Shown here: piece by piece, positions 8,132 to 16,662 of the stretch
How positions within the stretch are numbered: position 1 is the first letter of the stretch
Layout: each line of letters opens with the position of its first letter
Assembly (NCBI RefSeq): GCF_000281045.1
Contig: NW_008246080.1
Location: forward strand, 517,071 to 545,550
DNA from: Saprolegnia diclina VS20
Lineage: Eukaryota; Oomycota; Saprolegniomycetes; Saprolegniales; Saprolegniaceae
DNA length: 28,480 bases
Reading direction: 5' to 3'
Notes under the pieces: generated by a model
Seen by the model: the letters and a program-made list of their open reading frames with translations, nothing else
What the model was told of the DNA's origin: nothing
Databases searched by the model: none
Translations under genes and position numbers: made by a program

Positions 8132-8902
8132 ATGGCCCCGAAAGTTGTGTCGGTCAACGACGTCATCCGCGCCATGTCCAAGGGCGACATCACCGTCACC
8201 AAGCCGACCGACCCGGCGCTCAAGAACACGTCGTCGGCCTCGAACGCCGAGCTCGAGAAGGAGCTGCTCAACTACGGCATCCACGCGGGCAAGTCGGAGC
8301 GCAAGTACCAAGAGCTTGTGCTTGGCATGGTCAAGGACGACATGTTCTGGGTCCGCAACTACTCGCTGCACCCGAACGCGCACCGCGTCCGCGGCTGGAT
8401 CCGCCGTCACGACCGGTTCCGCGCCTGCATGCGCGAGATGGTCAAGATGATTGCGCGCATTCCCGACACGGCGTCGACGGCCCGCGCGCAGCTCGCGTAC
8501 AACTTGGGCGCCAAGTTCAACGCGTTCCTGACCGAGCTCGACGACCACGGCAACTTTGAAGACGCCGAGCTCTTCAAGTACTTTATCGACAACATTGAGG
8601 GCTGCTGGGAAGACTTTGAGGAGCTCGAGGCGCAGCACGCCGACCACTCGATGACCGACCAGATCGTGCATCGGCTCGAGAAGCTCATCGCGGCCCAGGG
8701 CAACGTGAGCCAGGCCGAGCTCGTCGAGCTCCAGTACAACTTTTACCTCTTTTACCGCGGGTCGCTGGCGCACTTGGCGCTCGAAGAAAAGACGATTTTG
8801 CAAAAGTGGCTCAACTTGACGCCGCAAGAGTACCGCCATTTCCGCTCGTACCTCTCGTGGAAGCACATTCTGACGTACTACAAGTTCTTCAAGCTCCTGT
8901 AA
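8132..8902 (+). CDS. Hemerythrin-like (HHE) domain protein (256 aa)
   Basis: A four-helix hemerythrin-type fold is likely. Such proteins bind a di-iron centre and sense or carry O2, NO or iron. Helix A includes WIRRHDRFRACMREMVKMI. Helix B has the signature-like LTELDDHGNFEDAELFKYF (family form HHxxEDxxLFPxL, with the first His replaced by Asp). Helix C has FEELEAQHADHSMTDQIVHR and helix D has YRGSLAHLALEEKTILQKW. So His and Glu/Asp ligands are mostly present but one canonical His is changed; metal binding is not assured. ATG at 8132 is the first Met of the host-like codon region; the frame is open from 7997, but that extension is poor. No signal peptide, so a cytosolic location is likely. 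Single exon. Confidence 0.7.
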   Translation: MAPKVVSVNDVIRAMSKGDITVTKPTDPALKNTSSASNAELEKELLNYGIHAGKSERKYQELVLGMVKDDMFWVRNYSLHPNAHRVRGWIRRHDRFRACMREMVKMIARIPDTASTARAQLAYNLGAKFNAFLTELDDHGNFEDAELFKYFIDNIEGCWEDFEELEAQHADHSMTDQIVHRLEKLIAAQGNVSQAELVELQYNFYLFYRGSLAHLALEEKTILQKWLNLTPQEYRHFRSYLSWKHILTYYKFFKLL

Positions 8903-9456
8903 GGAGCGAACGACTTATCATTTAGCGAGTTAGGACCCTTATATATACCGTATTGTATTAACAACGACGAGTTTTGCGTGCACGCAGCAATCGAAGCTGC
9001 GGCGCCGCCTACAACACCATATTCTTCTTCTTCCATTGCACTTTTCGTGAAGCGCCTCAAAGGATTCCCAGTGCCTTGTCACCGCTCCACCTCGAGCCGC
9101 TCGTACGTCAGCCAAAGCCACCGTCCATGCGCCAACTTGGCGGGGATCGGACTGCATGCTACTCTTGTGAATGGCCACTATGCTGCACATCGCTCGCAGC
9201 CTTCGTGCACGCATTACGTACGACTGCTTTTCCGGTGTAGGTGGCCAGCGGGCACTTGACTGCCGTTCGCTGTTAGCTGTTAGGTTCGGAATCGCCAAAG
9301 TCGAATCCACGCACGTGTCGGGAGGATTGAGTAGCCGCCGACGTCCTACACTTTCGACAGAGTACTGTTCAAGTCGTGGACTGACGCGATCACCGGGCGT
9401 TGCACGAGGGGGATGGGTTGCAAAGCTATTTCGGGTCGTGTCGCAGCAACAGTAGG
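8903..9456. other. Spacer with a TATATA-type 3' element
   Basis: TTATATATAC at 8939-8948 lies 36 nt after the hemerythrin-like stop and probably marks its 3' end. The rest holds only short open frames without recognisable features. The PPP1R42-type promoter should lie toward 9450, but I cannot place it. Confidence 0.35.
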
Positions 9457-10653
9457 ATGATCTCGATCGAGATGCTCGTGAACGCGAGCAAGACGAGCGT
9501 CGCCAAAGACGAGTCCGCCGACCACTACCTCAAGCGCCTCACGCACCTTACGCTCACCAACAAGAAGCTGCACAGCATCGCCAACCTCGAACTGTGCCGG
9601 CATCTCAAGGTCTTTGAGCCACGATTTCGAAACGTGAGGGACGGTGTCGTAGGTGCTGTATCTCTACGGCAACCGGATCAAAACGATCGAGAACCTCGGG
9701 TTCGCGTCGCAGCTGACGCAATTGCATCTCCAAGACAATCGCATCACGCGCATTGAGGGGCTTGACGCGCTCGTCAACCTTGAAAAACTGTACCTATGAC
9801 GTGGCAGCGCCCACGAACGAGCACCACATTGCACTTGCGTAGGTGTCTCGAAGGCAACCAGATCGCGCGGCTCGAGGGCCTGGAGCACTGCAGCAAGCTC
9901 ACGGAGCTCCACTTGGCCAACCAGAGCGTATCGGCAGTTGGCTTTGCGTTGGACGATGCGTCATCGCTCGCGACGCTGAGCGTACGACGTCATCTGCTGT
10001 GCGCGTCTGAATGGCCTTTCGGTAGCGCTGCCTGCGCGTGCTCAACCTGGCCAATTGCAAAGTGCAACGCGCGTCACCGCTGGTGGTCCTTGGTCGTCTC
10101 GAACAGCTCAACCTGTCGCGCAATGCGATCAGCGACATGGAGGTACACACCGTGTCGGTTTGTTCATCGATAATAGCATGGACACGCATAGGACGTCTTT
10201 GCCCTCGTCGGGGGCCTCCGGTGCCTCCGCGACTTGAATTTGACTAACAACTATGTCAACGCGACGCCCAAGTACCGCGAAAACACCATCATCTTTTCCG
10301 GTGTCAACTTGCGTATGCCTCGCACGTGGCGTCTGTTGGGATATGATCTTACTCTTTAGAGGTGCTGGATGCCAAGGACATTGACGCCAAGCAGCGGGCG
10401 ATGATGCAGTCGCATCTGGCCTTCAAGCACAAGTACGTATCGTCTCTCTGTCGACGTCGATTCCCAGCTCCGACGCAGGAAACGCATCGAGAGAGGAAAG
10501 GGCGTGGTCGAACCCGAGGCGAACGTCTCGCTCAAGCCGACCGTGTCGATACCGATGAGCAAACGACTTGGCGGGTCGGACTTTGACGTGCTTGGGAGCG
10601 CCATCTCGCGCCCCCGTAGCAACAACTGCGACGAGCACGACGACGGATTGTGA
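9457..10653 (+). CDS. PPP1R42: PPP1R42/LRRC67-type leucine-rich-repeat protein (304 aa, 7 exons)
   Basis: Exons: 9457-9609, 9653-9789, 9843-9981, 10026-10142, 10192-10312, 10360-10432, 10479-10653. Introns are 43, 53, 44, 49, 47 and 46 nt. Spliced LRRs run LELCRHLKVLYLYGNRIKTI, then LTQLHLQDNRITRIEGLDAL, LEKLCLEGNQIARLEGLEHC, LTELHLANQ, LRVLNLANCKVQ, LEQLNLSRNAISDM. They end with the family cap PKYRENTIIF and LQVLDAKDIDAKQ. Animal PPP1R42 shows the same order, including the 'ELHxxNQ' step and the 'KPKYRD...LEFLDGKEI' cap. It binds microtubules near centrosomes and basal bodies and regulates PP1; here a flagellar or basal-body role in zoospores is inferred. The tail after residue 245 is basic, then acidic. 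The last intron could instead be 31 nt (10437-10467); 46 nt fits the others. The gene converges with ASADH, 116 bp apart. Confidence 0.87.
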
Positions 10654-10769
10654 GCTTGCCGTGTAAAACGTCAATTTCGACAATGTATGCATCATCTACA
10701 TCGTACTATTGCGCCAAGGGCAAAACTCGAAAAGCAGAGAAACTAAAGTGTACAAGAAAGCTCGGCTGT

Positions 10770-11903
10770 CTATGCGACTTGCTTGGCAAACTTGGACGGG
10801 TACGGCTTCTCGAGGTACTCGGCGATGAGTACGGCGTTGAGTGCGGCGCCGCGGAGGAGCTGGTCGCCCGAGACAAACAGGTCCAGACCGTGCTCCTCAA
10901 AGACGATGCTCTGGCGCACGCGGCCGACTTCAATGTTGTACTTGGACGTGGCGTTCAGAGGCATCGGGTACTTGTTGGCCAAGGGCTCATCGACAACGTC
11001 GACGCCGTCGGCCTGGCGCAGTAGCGCGCTACATACCATCAAACGCGTCAGATTGTTTCCGGTAGCTAAGACACCACGTACAGGGCATCGGCGGGCGCGA
11101 TCGGGCGCTTGGTCTGGATCGTAATCGCCTCCGAGTGCGCACGCAAGATCGGGATACGCACGGCCGTGCAGCTGATCTTCATGTTGGCTTCGTCAAAGAT
11201 CTTGTTGGTCTCCCACGTCACCTTCATCTCTTCCTTCGTGTACCCGTTGGGCTGGAAGACGTCAATGTGCGGAATCACGTTGAACGCCAGCGGATGCGCA
11301 AACACCTTGTGGGATGGCGAGGCGCCTGCGAGTGCGTCCTTGGTCGTGTTGAGCAGCTCGTCCATGCCCTCGACGCCGGCGCCGCTCGCGGCCTGGTACG
11401 TCGACACGATCATCTTTTCGATGCCATAGTGGCAGTGCAGCGGCCAGAGCGCCATGACCGCAATCGCCGTCGTGCAGTTGGGGTTCGCAATCAGCCGCTT
11501 CGAGCCAATGGACGCGCCGTTGATCTCGGGGATCACAAGCGGGACAGCTGGCTGCATGCGGAACGCCGACGAGTTGTCAATGACAACCGCACCGCCAGGC
11601 GCCGCAATCGCCTCGGCGTGCTCCAGCGCAAACGAGCCAGATACCGCGAGGAAGACATAGTCCATGGCCCGCGCGGCCTCGACCGTGAAGAGCTGGACCT
11701 CGGACGGCCCGAACGGCGTCTCGACGACCTTGCCCGCCGAGCGCGCCGAGGCGAAGAGGTGCACGCTCGTGACGGCAAACTTGCGGTCATGGAGGACAGC
11801 GAGGATCTCCTGCCCGACGGCGCCCGTGGCGCCCACGATACCAACCTAGATGACGAGCTTGAGCGCCAGCAGCCAGACGAGCCGGCCTGTATACCTTGAC
11901 CAT
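10770..11903 (-). CDS. asd: Aspartate-semialdehyde dehydrogenase (343 aa, 3 exons)
   Basis: It reduces aspartyl-phosphate to aspartate semialdehyde with NADPH, the branch step toward lysine, threonine and methionine. Exons are 11903-11895, 11845-11082 and 11028-10770; introns are 49 and 53 nt. The first exon holds only ATGGTCAAG; splicing gives [16 protein letters not shown], the dinucleotide-binding Gly motif. The catalytic Cys lies in [16 protein letters not shown], the substrate region in [14 protein letters not shown], and the active-site His/Arg segment in [12 protein letters not shown]. The C-terminus [20 protein letters not shown] matches the family. Length is typical. A reading frame extends upstream to 11978, which could add 25 residues, but an initiator-like motif at 11930-11911 supports the MVK start. 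A cytosolic location is likely. Confidence 0.94.
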
Positions 11904-11910
11904 CCTGCTT

Positions 11911-11930
11911 GCGAAAAATCTGAAAATGGG
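11911..11930 (-). promoter_or_regulatory. Initiator-like element of the ASADH gene
   Basis: On the minus strand CCCATTTTCAGATTTTTCGC sits 7 nt before the ATG at 11903. It closely resembles the oomycete Inr/flanking promoter element (CATTYYNCAWTTTTYY type). It shares the CATTTTCA core with the elements at 811 and 27211. Confidence 0.45.
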
Positions 11931-12443
11931 ATCGCACGGCTTGCAGCAGCGCCATTTGTGATTGGGCCATCGGGTCATGCTCGCGTGTGATTGGACAAAA
12001 GTAGGTGCGCCATCTAATTCTTATGGCGCAAACTCGGATCTTGTGGCGACGCCGTCGACGGGCTCGACGATTGACTGGACATGTGACCGCCTACAGGCAG
12101 CCACGAGATGCGAGGTCAAAGCCACCAGAAGCTTGCAATGTGCTTGGCAAAATGCGCGGCGCCATGACCTGATCAAACGTTGGACGCAACGTCGTGTTGT
12201 CCACGCCACACCAAAGCGCTACGACGGCGGAGGTATCACATACTAGTAGGTTTTGAGTTCACTCGGCGCAGAGACCCATTAACGACTGTGTGTCTACTTG
12301 GCCTTGGCGTCACGAGACTCGGCTCCGTGGGCGATGTTGCCTTATATATATGAACGTGTTTCGCGAAATCTTCAAAATTACACGAAGCCTTGGCATACGT
12401 AGAGACTAGCAATCTCCTTCTTCATTCGCTCGCCGGGCCGTAG
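11931..12443. other. Spacer upstream of ASADH
   Basis: No gene is recognised. A TTATATATATG run at 12342-12352 resembles the 3' elements seen after other stop codons. It could belong to the minus-strand relic that ends at 12444, about 90 nt away. Confidence 0.3.
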
Positions 12444-12623
12444 CTACGCAGGCGGCGGCTCGTCTGGCTCTTCTGTCGTCGCCCTACGACGCTTGTGGCC
12501 ACGGGAGAGGCACTGGACGACACGGTCGGTAAATTCTTTCCAGGAGGCGCGGTCGGCGGCAAAGCTACGCAGTTTGTCAAGGTCATCGGGAGACGCCAGC
12601 GACTGGAGACTGTCGCATTCGTC
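12444..12623 (-). pseudogene. Coding relic: orphan C-terminal exon
   Basis: A 59-codon minus-strand stretch has strong host-like codon usage and protein-like content. It includes CDSLQSLASPDDLDKLRSFA, ADRASWKEFTDRVVQCLS and a basic-then-acidic end, GHKRRRATTEEPDEPPPA, then TAG. It has no ATG, and an in-frame TGA lies directly upstream (12626-12624). A CAACTAG at 12636-12630 and an ATGAG just after are possible acceptors, but no upstream exon in frame was found. The 'DRxxWxxF' segment is reminiscent of C-terminal ends of retroelement polymerases, which is only a suggestion. Likely a decayed host or transposon gene. Confidence 0.4.
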
Positions 12624-12710
12624 TCATTCCTAGTTGAAGCTGCACTGTTTCCGGAGGAAGACAACGTCCAGTGTGCGTGTGCTGCCTGGAGACAAGGGTC
12701 CAGACAGCTA

Positions 12711-12774
12711 CTGCAAGATCTCTCCAGCAAGGGTATTTCATCTCTTATATACCCTTGCTGGAGAAATCTTGCAG
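12711..12774. repeat. Long hairpin: 26-bp arms, 12-nt loop
   Basis: Arms at 12711-12736 and 12749-12774 are inverted copies with a single mismatch (C/T at the tenth arm base). Pairing continues outward with about 10 of 13 matches (12698-12710 with 12775-12787). The foldback is far longer than chance would give. It lies in gene-free sequence beside a coding relic. Candidates are a MITE-like element, a hairpin small-RNA precursor, or an inverted duplication. Confidence 0.75.
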
Positions 12775-12787
12775 TCGCGGTCGGGAC

Positions 12788-13560
12788 ATGGAGCCTGTCA
12801 AAAACGTATGCCGAGAGATCGCTTGCGTGGCGATGCCTCGGACCAACGGGCGCGCTGCAGAAGCACTGCGGGGCGTAGTACACTGCTGTCGGTCCGCTGT
12901 GACTGTGACGTAATGGCGCGCCGACGTCGGACTGCCATATTCCGACGCTACACCACACGGGGCCCATGGCCTCTGCGCTCGTCGTAGCGCAAGCTCGTGG
13001 ACACTCACGGTGGTTGCACACGCGGCTGGTATCCTCATCCAAGTGCACTTGCTGCCGAGCGCCGTCATCGCTAAAGGCGGCGAGAGGACGCAAAGAGCCG
13101 ACTACAACCCACGTCAAGTCGTTTCTTCGGCGCGGCACGGCGACGGGGCACATGAGGTGGCGGTGCCATGGACACGGCCGCTGCGCGACAGTGCACCTGG
13201 ATGTCGGCCCTTCTTTCTCCGGCGCGAACCGTCGTCCGTACATTCAGCGCCCTGCGTATCTACCCACTGCCGTCGCTGGCCAAGAATGGGCGTCGACGGG
13301 CATCGCTTGGATGATGATGGTGGCGCCACGTTTTCTCATGCTGGATTCGTTTACACCAATTGGGTGCATTAGGCTTAACTTCAACGAAGGAATAGTGTGC
13401 TAGGGAACCGACACAATGACGTCGACACTGTTCGGCGCTGTACGTCAACGCTGCGGCATACGACAACTTTCTTCGACGTTTTGGGCCTTCTTGTCGTCGT
13501 GGTCATTCGAGGTTAGCTTCTCGGACCCATTCGGCGACCGCTTGAGATCGGCAGTCCGGC
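12788..13560. other. Spacer, no intact gene
   Basis: Both strands carry open frames (minus 13243-12422; plus 12966-13403), but none has consistent codon usage or a domain. A short plus-strand frame from the ATG at 12789 (MEPVKNVCREIACVAMPR, ending near 12912) begins just outside the hairpin and is probably chance. Confidence 0.35.
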
Positions 13561-13700
13561 AATCTAAAATAGTATGCAACCGTATTGGTGTTGAGTATAA
13601 AAATACAATTCGATGATGTGCAAACTGAAACGATAATTTACATATTAATGTGATCCTATACAAACTATAGGCTAGAATAAAATTTAAAGTAAAATACCCA
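13561..13700. other. AT-rich stretch before the membrane-protein gene
   Basis: About 140 bp of markedly AT-rich sequence ends 42 nt before the ATG at 13742. It includes the small inverted repeat CCTATA-CAAAC-TATAGG (near 13655-13671) and a TAAAATTTAAAGTAAAA run. It may be the promoter or 5' leader region. No gene is seen in it. Confidence 0.4.
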
Positions 13701-13741
13701 TTTTGCTGCCGCAACACGTTGACAAGACAAAGCGCCGACCG

Positions 13742-15151
13742 ATGGCCGGCGAACATGGGACGGCCACGCGCTTCGTCGAGGGCCGGAGCTTTGTCTCCTC
13801 ATGGAACCACCTCTGCTCCATGGTGCTCAACGTCTATGGCCACGCGGCCGTCGTCCAAGCGCTCGCCGCCATGAGCCTGGCGGTCCTGTACCTCTACGTG
13901 CAAGGGCATGCGGTCGTCGACTTGAGCGTCTACGATGCTGTCGTCGTTGACCACGCAATCGCCGGTCTTGGCCTCTCGTTCCCCATCGGCTACGTTGTTT
14001 TGCTCAACCTCTACTACTCGGACGTGCACGACGCGCTCGGCGCCTCGCTCCTCCTCTTGCGCGTCACGTCGTGCTGCATCATGGGCGTCGCACTAACGAT
14101 CTTCCTCGCCGAGTACTTCACGCGCCGGATCCTCATCTCGCTCGTCCTCTTTGGTTACGGCGCGTGGGGCTTCTTCTATGCGTGGAGCGTGCCCATTTGG
14201 CGCTGGTACATGTACGACGTGTGCGAGCACGGGCTCATGGCGTATCTCCCCGAGAGTCTGCAGACAATGCTGCTTCAAACGACGCTGCTCGAGTGGCTCA
14301 CGGACACGTCGTTCTTTGACAGCATGCAAAAGTACTTGCCGTTCCTCATGCCACTCTCGCTCGCCGAGCAGCAGCGCGTCGTGCGCAGTCTCCCGGCCGA
14401 CGACCAAGCGCGGCTGCTCAAACCAGGTCTCCTCCATTTGTTGCCCGAGACGGTGCAAGAGACGTTGCTGCCCGAGACAACATCGGAGCATAGTGGCGAG
14501 ATCATTGTGCGCCATCGGCCGTCGTCGGCGGTTGTCGCCCAGTCGACCCCGAGCTACTCGTTCGGCTTTGACTTTGCAGCCGCCACGACCACGCCGCCAA
14601 AGGACGACCCGACGATTCTTGCTGACTTGATCAACGCGCGTGTTGCCTCGTACACTGCTTCTATATCGTATGCAGCGTTCTCACGAGTGGGTCGTAGGAC
14701 CATCCAGCAAGTGGTCGCACTACCGTCGCCAAAGCTTGTGAACCGGACGGCGGCCATCTCGTCCTGCCTCTTTGTCTTCCAGGTACTCGAGAAATTATGC
14801 TGCGCAACGGACGCCAACGCGTGTTTGTAGCTCACGCGGTCGGCCAAGGCCCGCGCTCAGTTTTTCATTCTTTGCCGCGTCGTTCTGCTCTCCGTGCTTG
14901 GGACTGTGGCGTGTGCGTCCGTGTCGGTGCGCTGCCTCCAGCTCCTCGCCGCCCTGCCCCGGTCGTCGCAGCGCTACCTCCAGTACGCCCAACAGCTCTT
15001 GCTGCAACAGCCCTCCGTGCTCCGACTACGCCACGCCAAGGACAGCCATGGCGACGACGAGGACAAGCATCGGTCGCGCTGGGCCACCGTGTCCAAGTCG
15101 GTCCTTGCTGCTGTCGCCATTGGCTATGGGCTGCGCAAGCTCCAGCGCTAA
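13742..15151 (+). CDS. Multi-pass membrane protein of unknown function (453 aa)
   Basis: Exon 1 is 13742-14782, intron 14783-14830 (48 nt, GTACTC...TTGTAG), exon 2 14831-15151; the join is in phase. The N-terminal third has about four hydrophobic segments: VVQALAAMSLAVLYLYV, IAGLGLSFPIGYVVLLNLYY, LLRVTSCCIMGVALTIFLAE and LISLVLFGYGAWGFFYAWSV. A middle soluble part (about 155-290) contains short LPE/LP-type repeats (AYLPESLQ, KYLPFLMPL, SLPADDQARLL, HLLPETVQETLLPE). Near the C-terminus ARAQFFILCRVVLLSVLGTV, then ACASV, is a further membrane segment, followed by a basic tail. I do not recognise the family. ATG 13742 is the first Met in the G/C-rich frame; the upstream sequence is AT-rich. Location is a membrane, probably internal since no clear signal peptide precedes the first helix. 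Confidence 0.75.
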
Positions 15152-15526
15152 TCTGTAACCACCAAGTCGTAGAGATGCCACTTACTTCGTGTGCACATGC
15201 CACTTTAACATCACAAGTCGCTGCCGCCGGCGGTGGAGGTGGATGGTGGCGGTTGAACGACACAACTCTGGCCAGCGATCACATCTTCCATGGCGCCAGC
15301 ATGACCTGCTGGCCTCATCTAGCCCATCCCATGCACTAGTTGATATGGATCAGCTGAGCCCATGCTGCCACCGTACTCGCCGAGCCCCGCGGCCGATCGT
15401 GCTGGGCTGTTGCGCACGCATTTATTTGCCTTTTCGCAAAAATCTTTCGATGCAATCCGGTTACGATCCCTCGGCCTTCGAATCCGGATGCCTGCACGAC
15501 AATCATTCTCGACCGCTTGAGCGACG
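15152..15526. other. Spacer before the syntaxin gene
   Basis: No gene is seen. CTTTTCGCAAAAATCTTTCG near 15430-15449 is pyrimidine/A-rich and could be the syntaxin promoter element, but it lacks the CATTTTCA core. Confidence 0.3.
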
Positions 15527-16298
15527 ATGGCAGCCGACATGGCCGTGACCGAGGTCGAGACCGCGATCACGCGGCTCGGGCGCATCACGAGCGATATCAA
15601 GACCAAGACGTCGCTCTTTGGGACACCGCAGGACACACGTGCCAACCACGACCAGCTCAATGCGCTCGCCAAGGAAGGCAACGACTCGGTGCAGATGCTT
15701 CGCAAGCAGCTGCAGAGCCTCTCGAGCGCCACGTCGACTGCCAACAAGAGCGCCGTGCGCAAGCTCTCCAAGGGCTTCCAAGCGCAAGTTACTGCGTTTG
15801 AGCAGGCGTGCAGCAGCATGGTCGCGTCCGAAAAGTCGGCGGTCGAGCTCATTCGGAGAACGTCAACGAAGCTGGACCCGTCCGCGCAAGACGGCCTCGC
15901 GTGCAACGAAGACCAGCTCTACGCGCAAGCCCAAGTGAGCGTTTACAACGAAGACGGTGCGACGAGATGCTATCTTGGCCGAGGTGCGATCGCGTGTAGA
16001 TCTTGTGCGGCGCGAAGAAGACATCGTCAAGATCAACCACCAGCTGCGCGAGATCAAGGCCGCGTACGAAGAAGTGGGCGGTCTCCTCGAAGACCAGAAA
16101 GACGTTGTGAGTACGACCAACGAAATCTGATTGCTTTGGACGAGGCTAAGATATGCGATCTATGGTATAGTTGAAATCGCCAACAACACCGAGGCCGCCC
16201 GCGAGAATGCGCGCGATGGGCTCGAGAATGTCCAGCAAGCCGACAAGAAGACGGGCTACTGCACGTGCACGTGCTGCTATCTCTGCACGATCATGTGA
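15527..16298 (+). CDS. Qa-SNARE (syntaxin 7/12/PEP12-like) with Cys-rich, CaaX-like end
   Basis: Endosomal-type syntaxins drive vesicle fusion. An N-terminal three-helix region shows TSLFGTPQDT, QLNALAKEGNDSVQML and KLSKGFQAQVTAFEQAC, as in syntaxin 7/12. The SNARE motif reads EEDIVKINHQLREIKAAYEE, then VGGLLEDQKDVVIEIANNTE, with the central-layer Gln in EDQ. The intron 16111-16170 (GTACGA...GTATAG, 60 nt) is clear. The first is not: a 49-nt intron at 15935-15983 with a GAG acceptor gives 220 aa; other readings keep DAILAEVRSRVDLV through a 19-nt intron or a 1-nt indel. Instead of a membrane helix the protein ends GYCTCTCCYLCTIM: five cysteines and a C-terminal CTIM that fits a farnesylation box, as in Ykt6. 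Lipid anchoring is inferred. Start at 15527 or 15539. Confidence 0.8.
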
Positions 16299-16662
16299 TC
16301 ACAAAGGCGCCGGGCTGCTTACGCATTTTCATTCCTACTCGAATTCAATCGATTGCCATGGCATGCTGCGTCGATCTGGTGAGGAGGAGGACCTTGGCGT
16401 CGATGCTGCGTCTCTACGCGCCACCTACGTCCATGGGCCTGCCGTCGGTCGACGTGCATGGACAGCAGCTAAGGCCATGGACCATCGGTTTGGTCGGCGC
16501 GGTGGTTGTCGACGACGACGGTTCAAGATCCACCGCATGGTTTTTGACCCAATAAACGTATTTAACGCAAAAGGTCGTCCTCGGTTTCGAACGCGTCTTT
16601 TTCGACGATGGGTTGTTTAAACAGGTGGTAATCCACACAACACCCTTGGAACAAGCCGGACG
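16299..16662. other. Spacer between syntaxin and PH-domain genes
   Basis: No gene is seen. I searched it for a missing hydrophobic syntaxin exon and found none. An AATAAA-like sequence (CCCAATAAACG) at 16547-16557 and the following A-rich run could be a 3' signal. Confidence 0.4.

Noticed and set aside
12422-13243. 273-codon minus-strand frame around the hairpin
   Set aside because: It runs through both hairpin arms and overlaps the relic at 12444-12623 in another frame, where codon usage is much better. Probably chance.
16299-16662. Hidden transmembrane exon for the syntaxin
   Set aside because: I searched for a hydrophobic open stretch with a usable acceptor and found none; the nearest AG acceptors lead into non-hydrophobic sequence.
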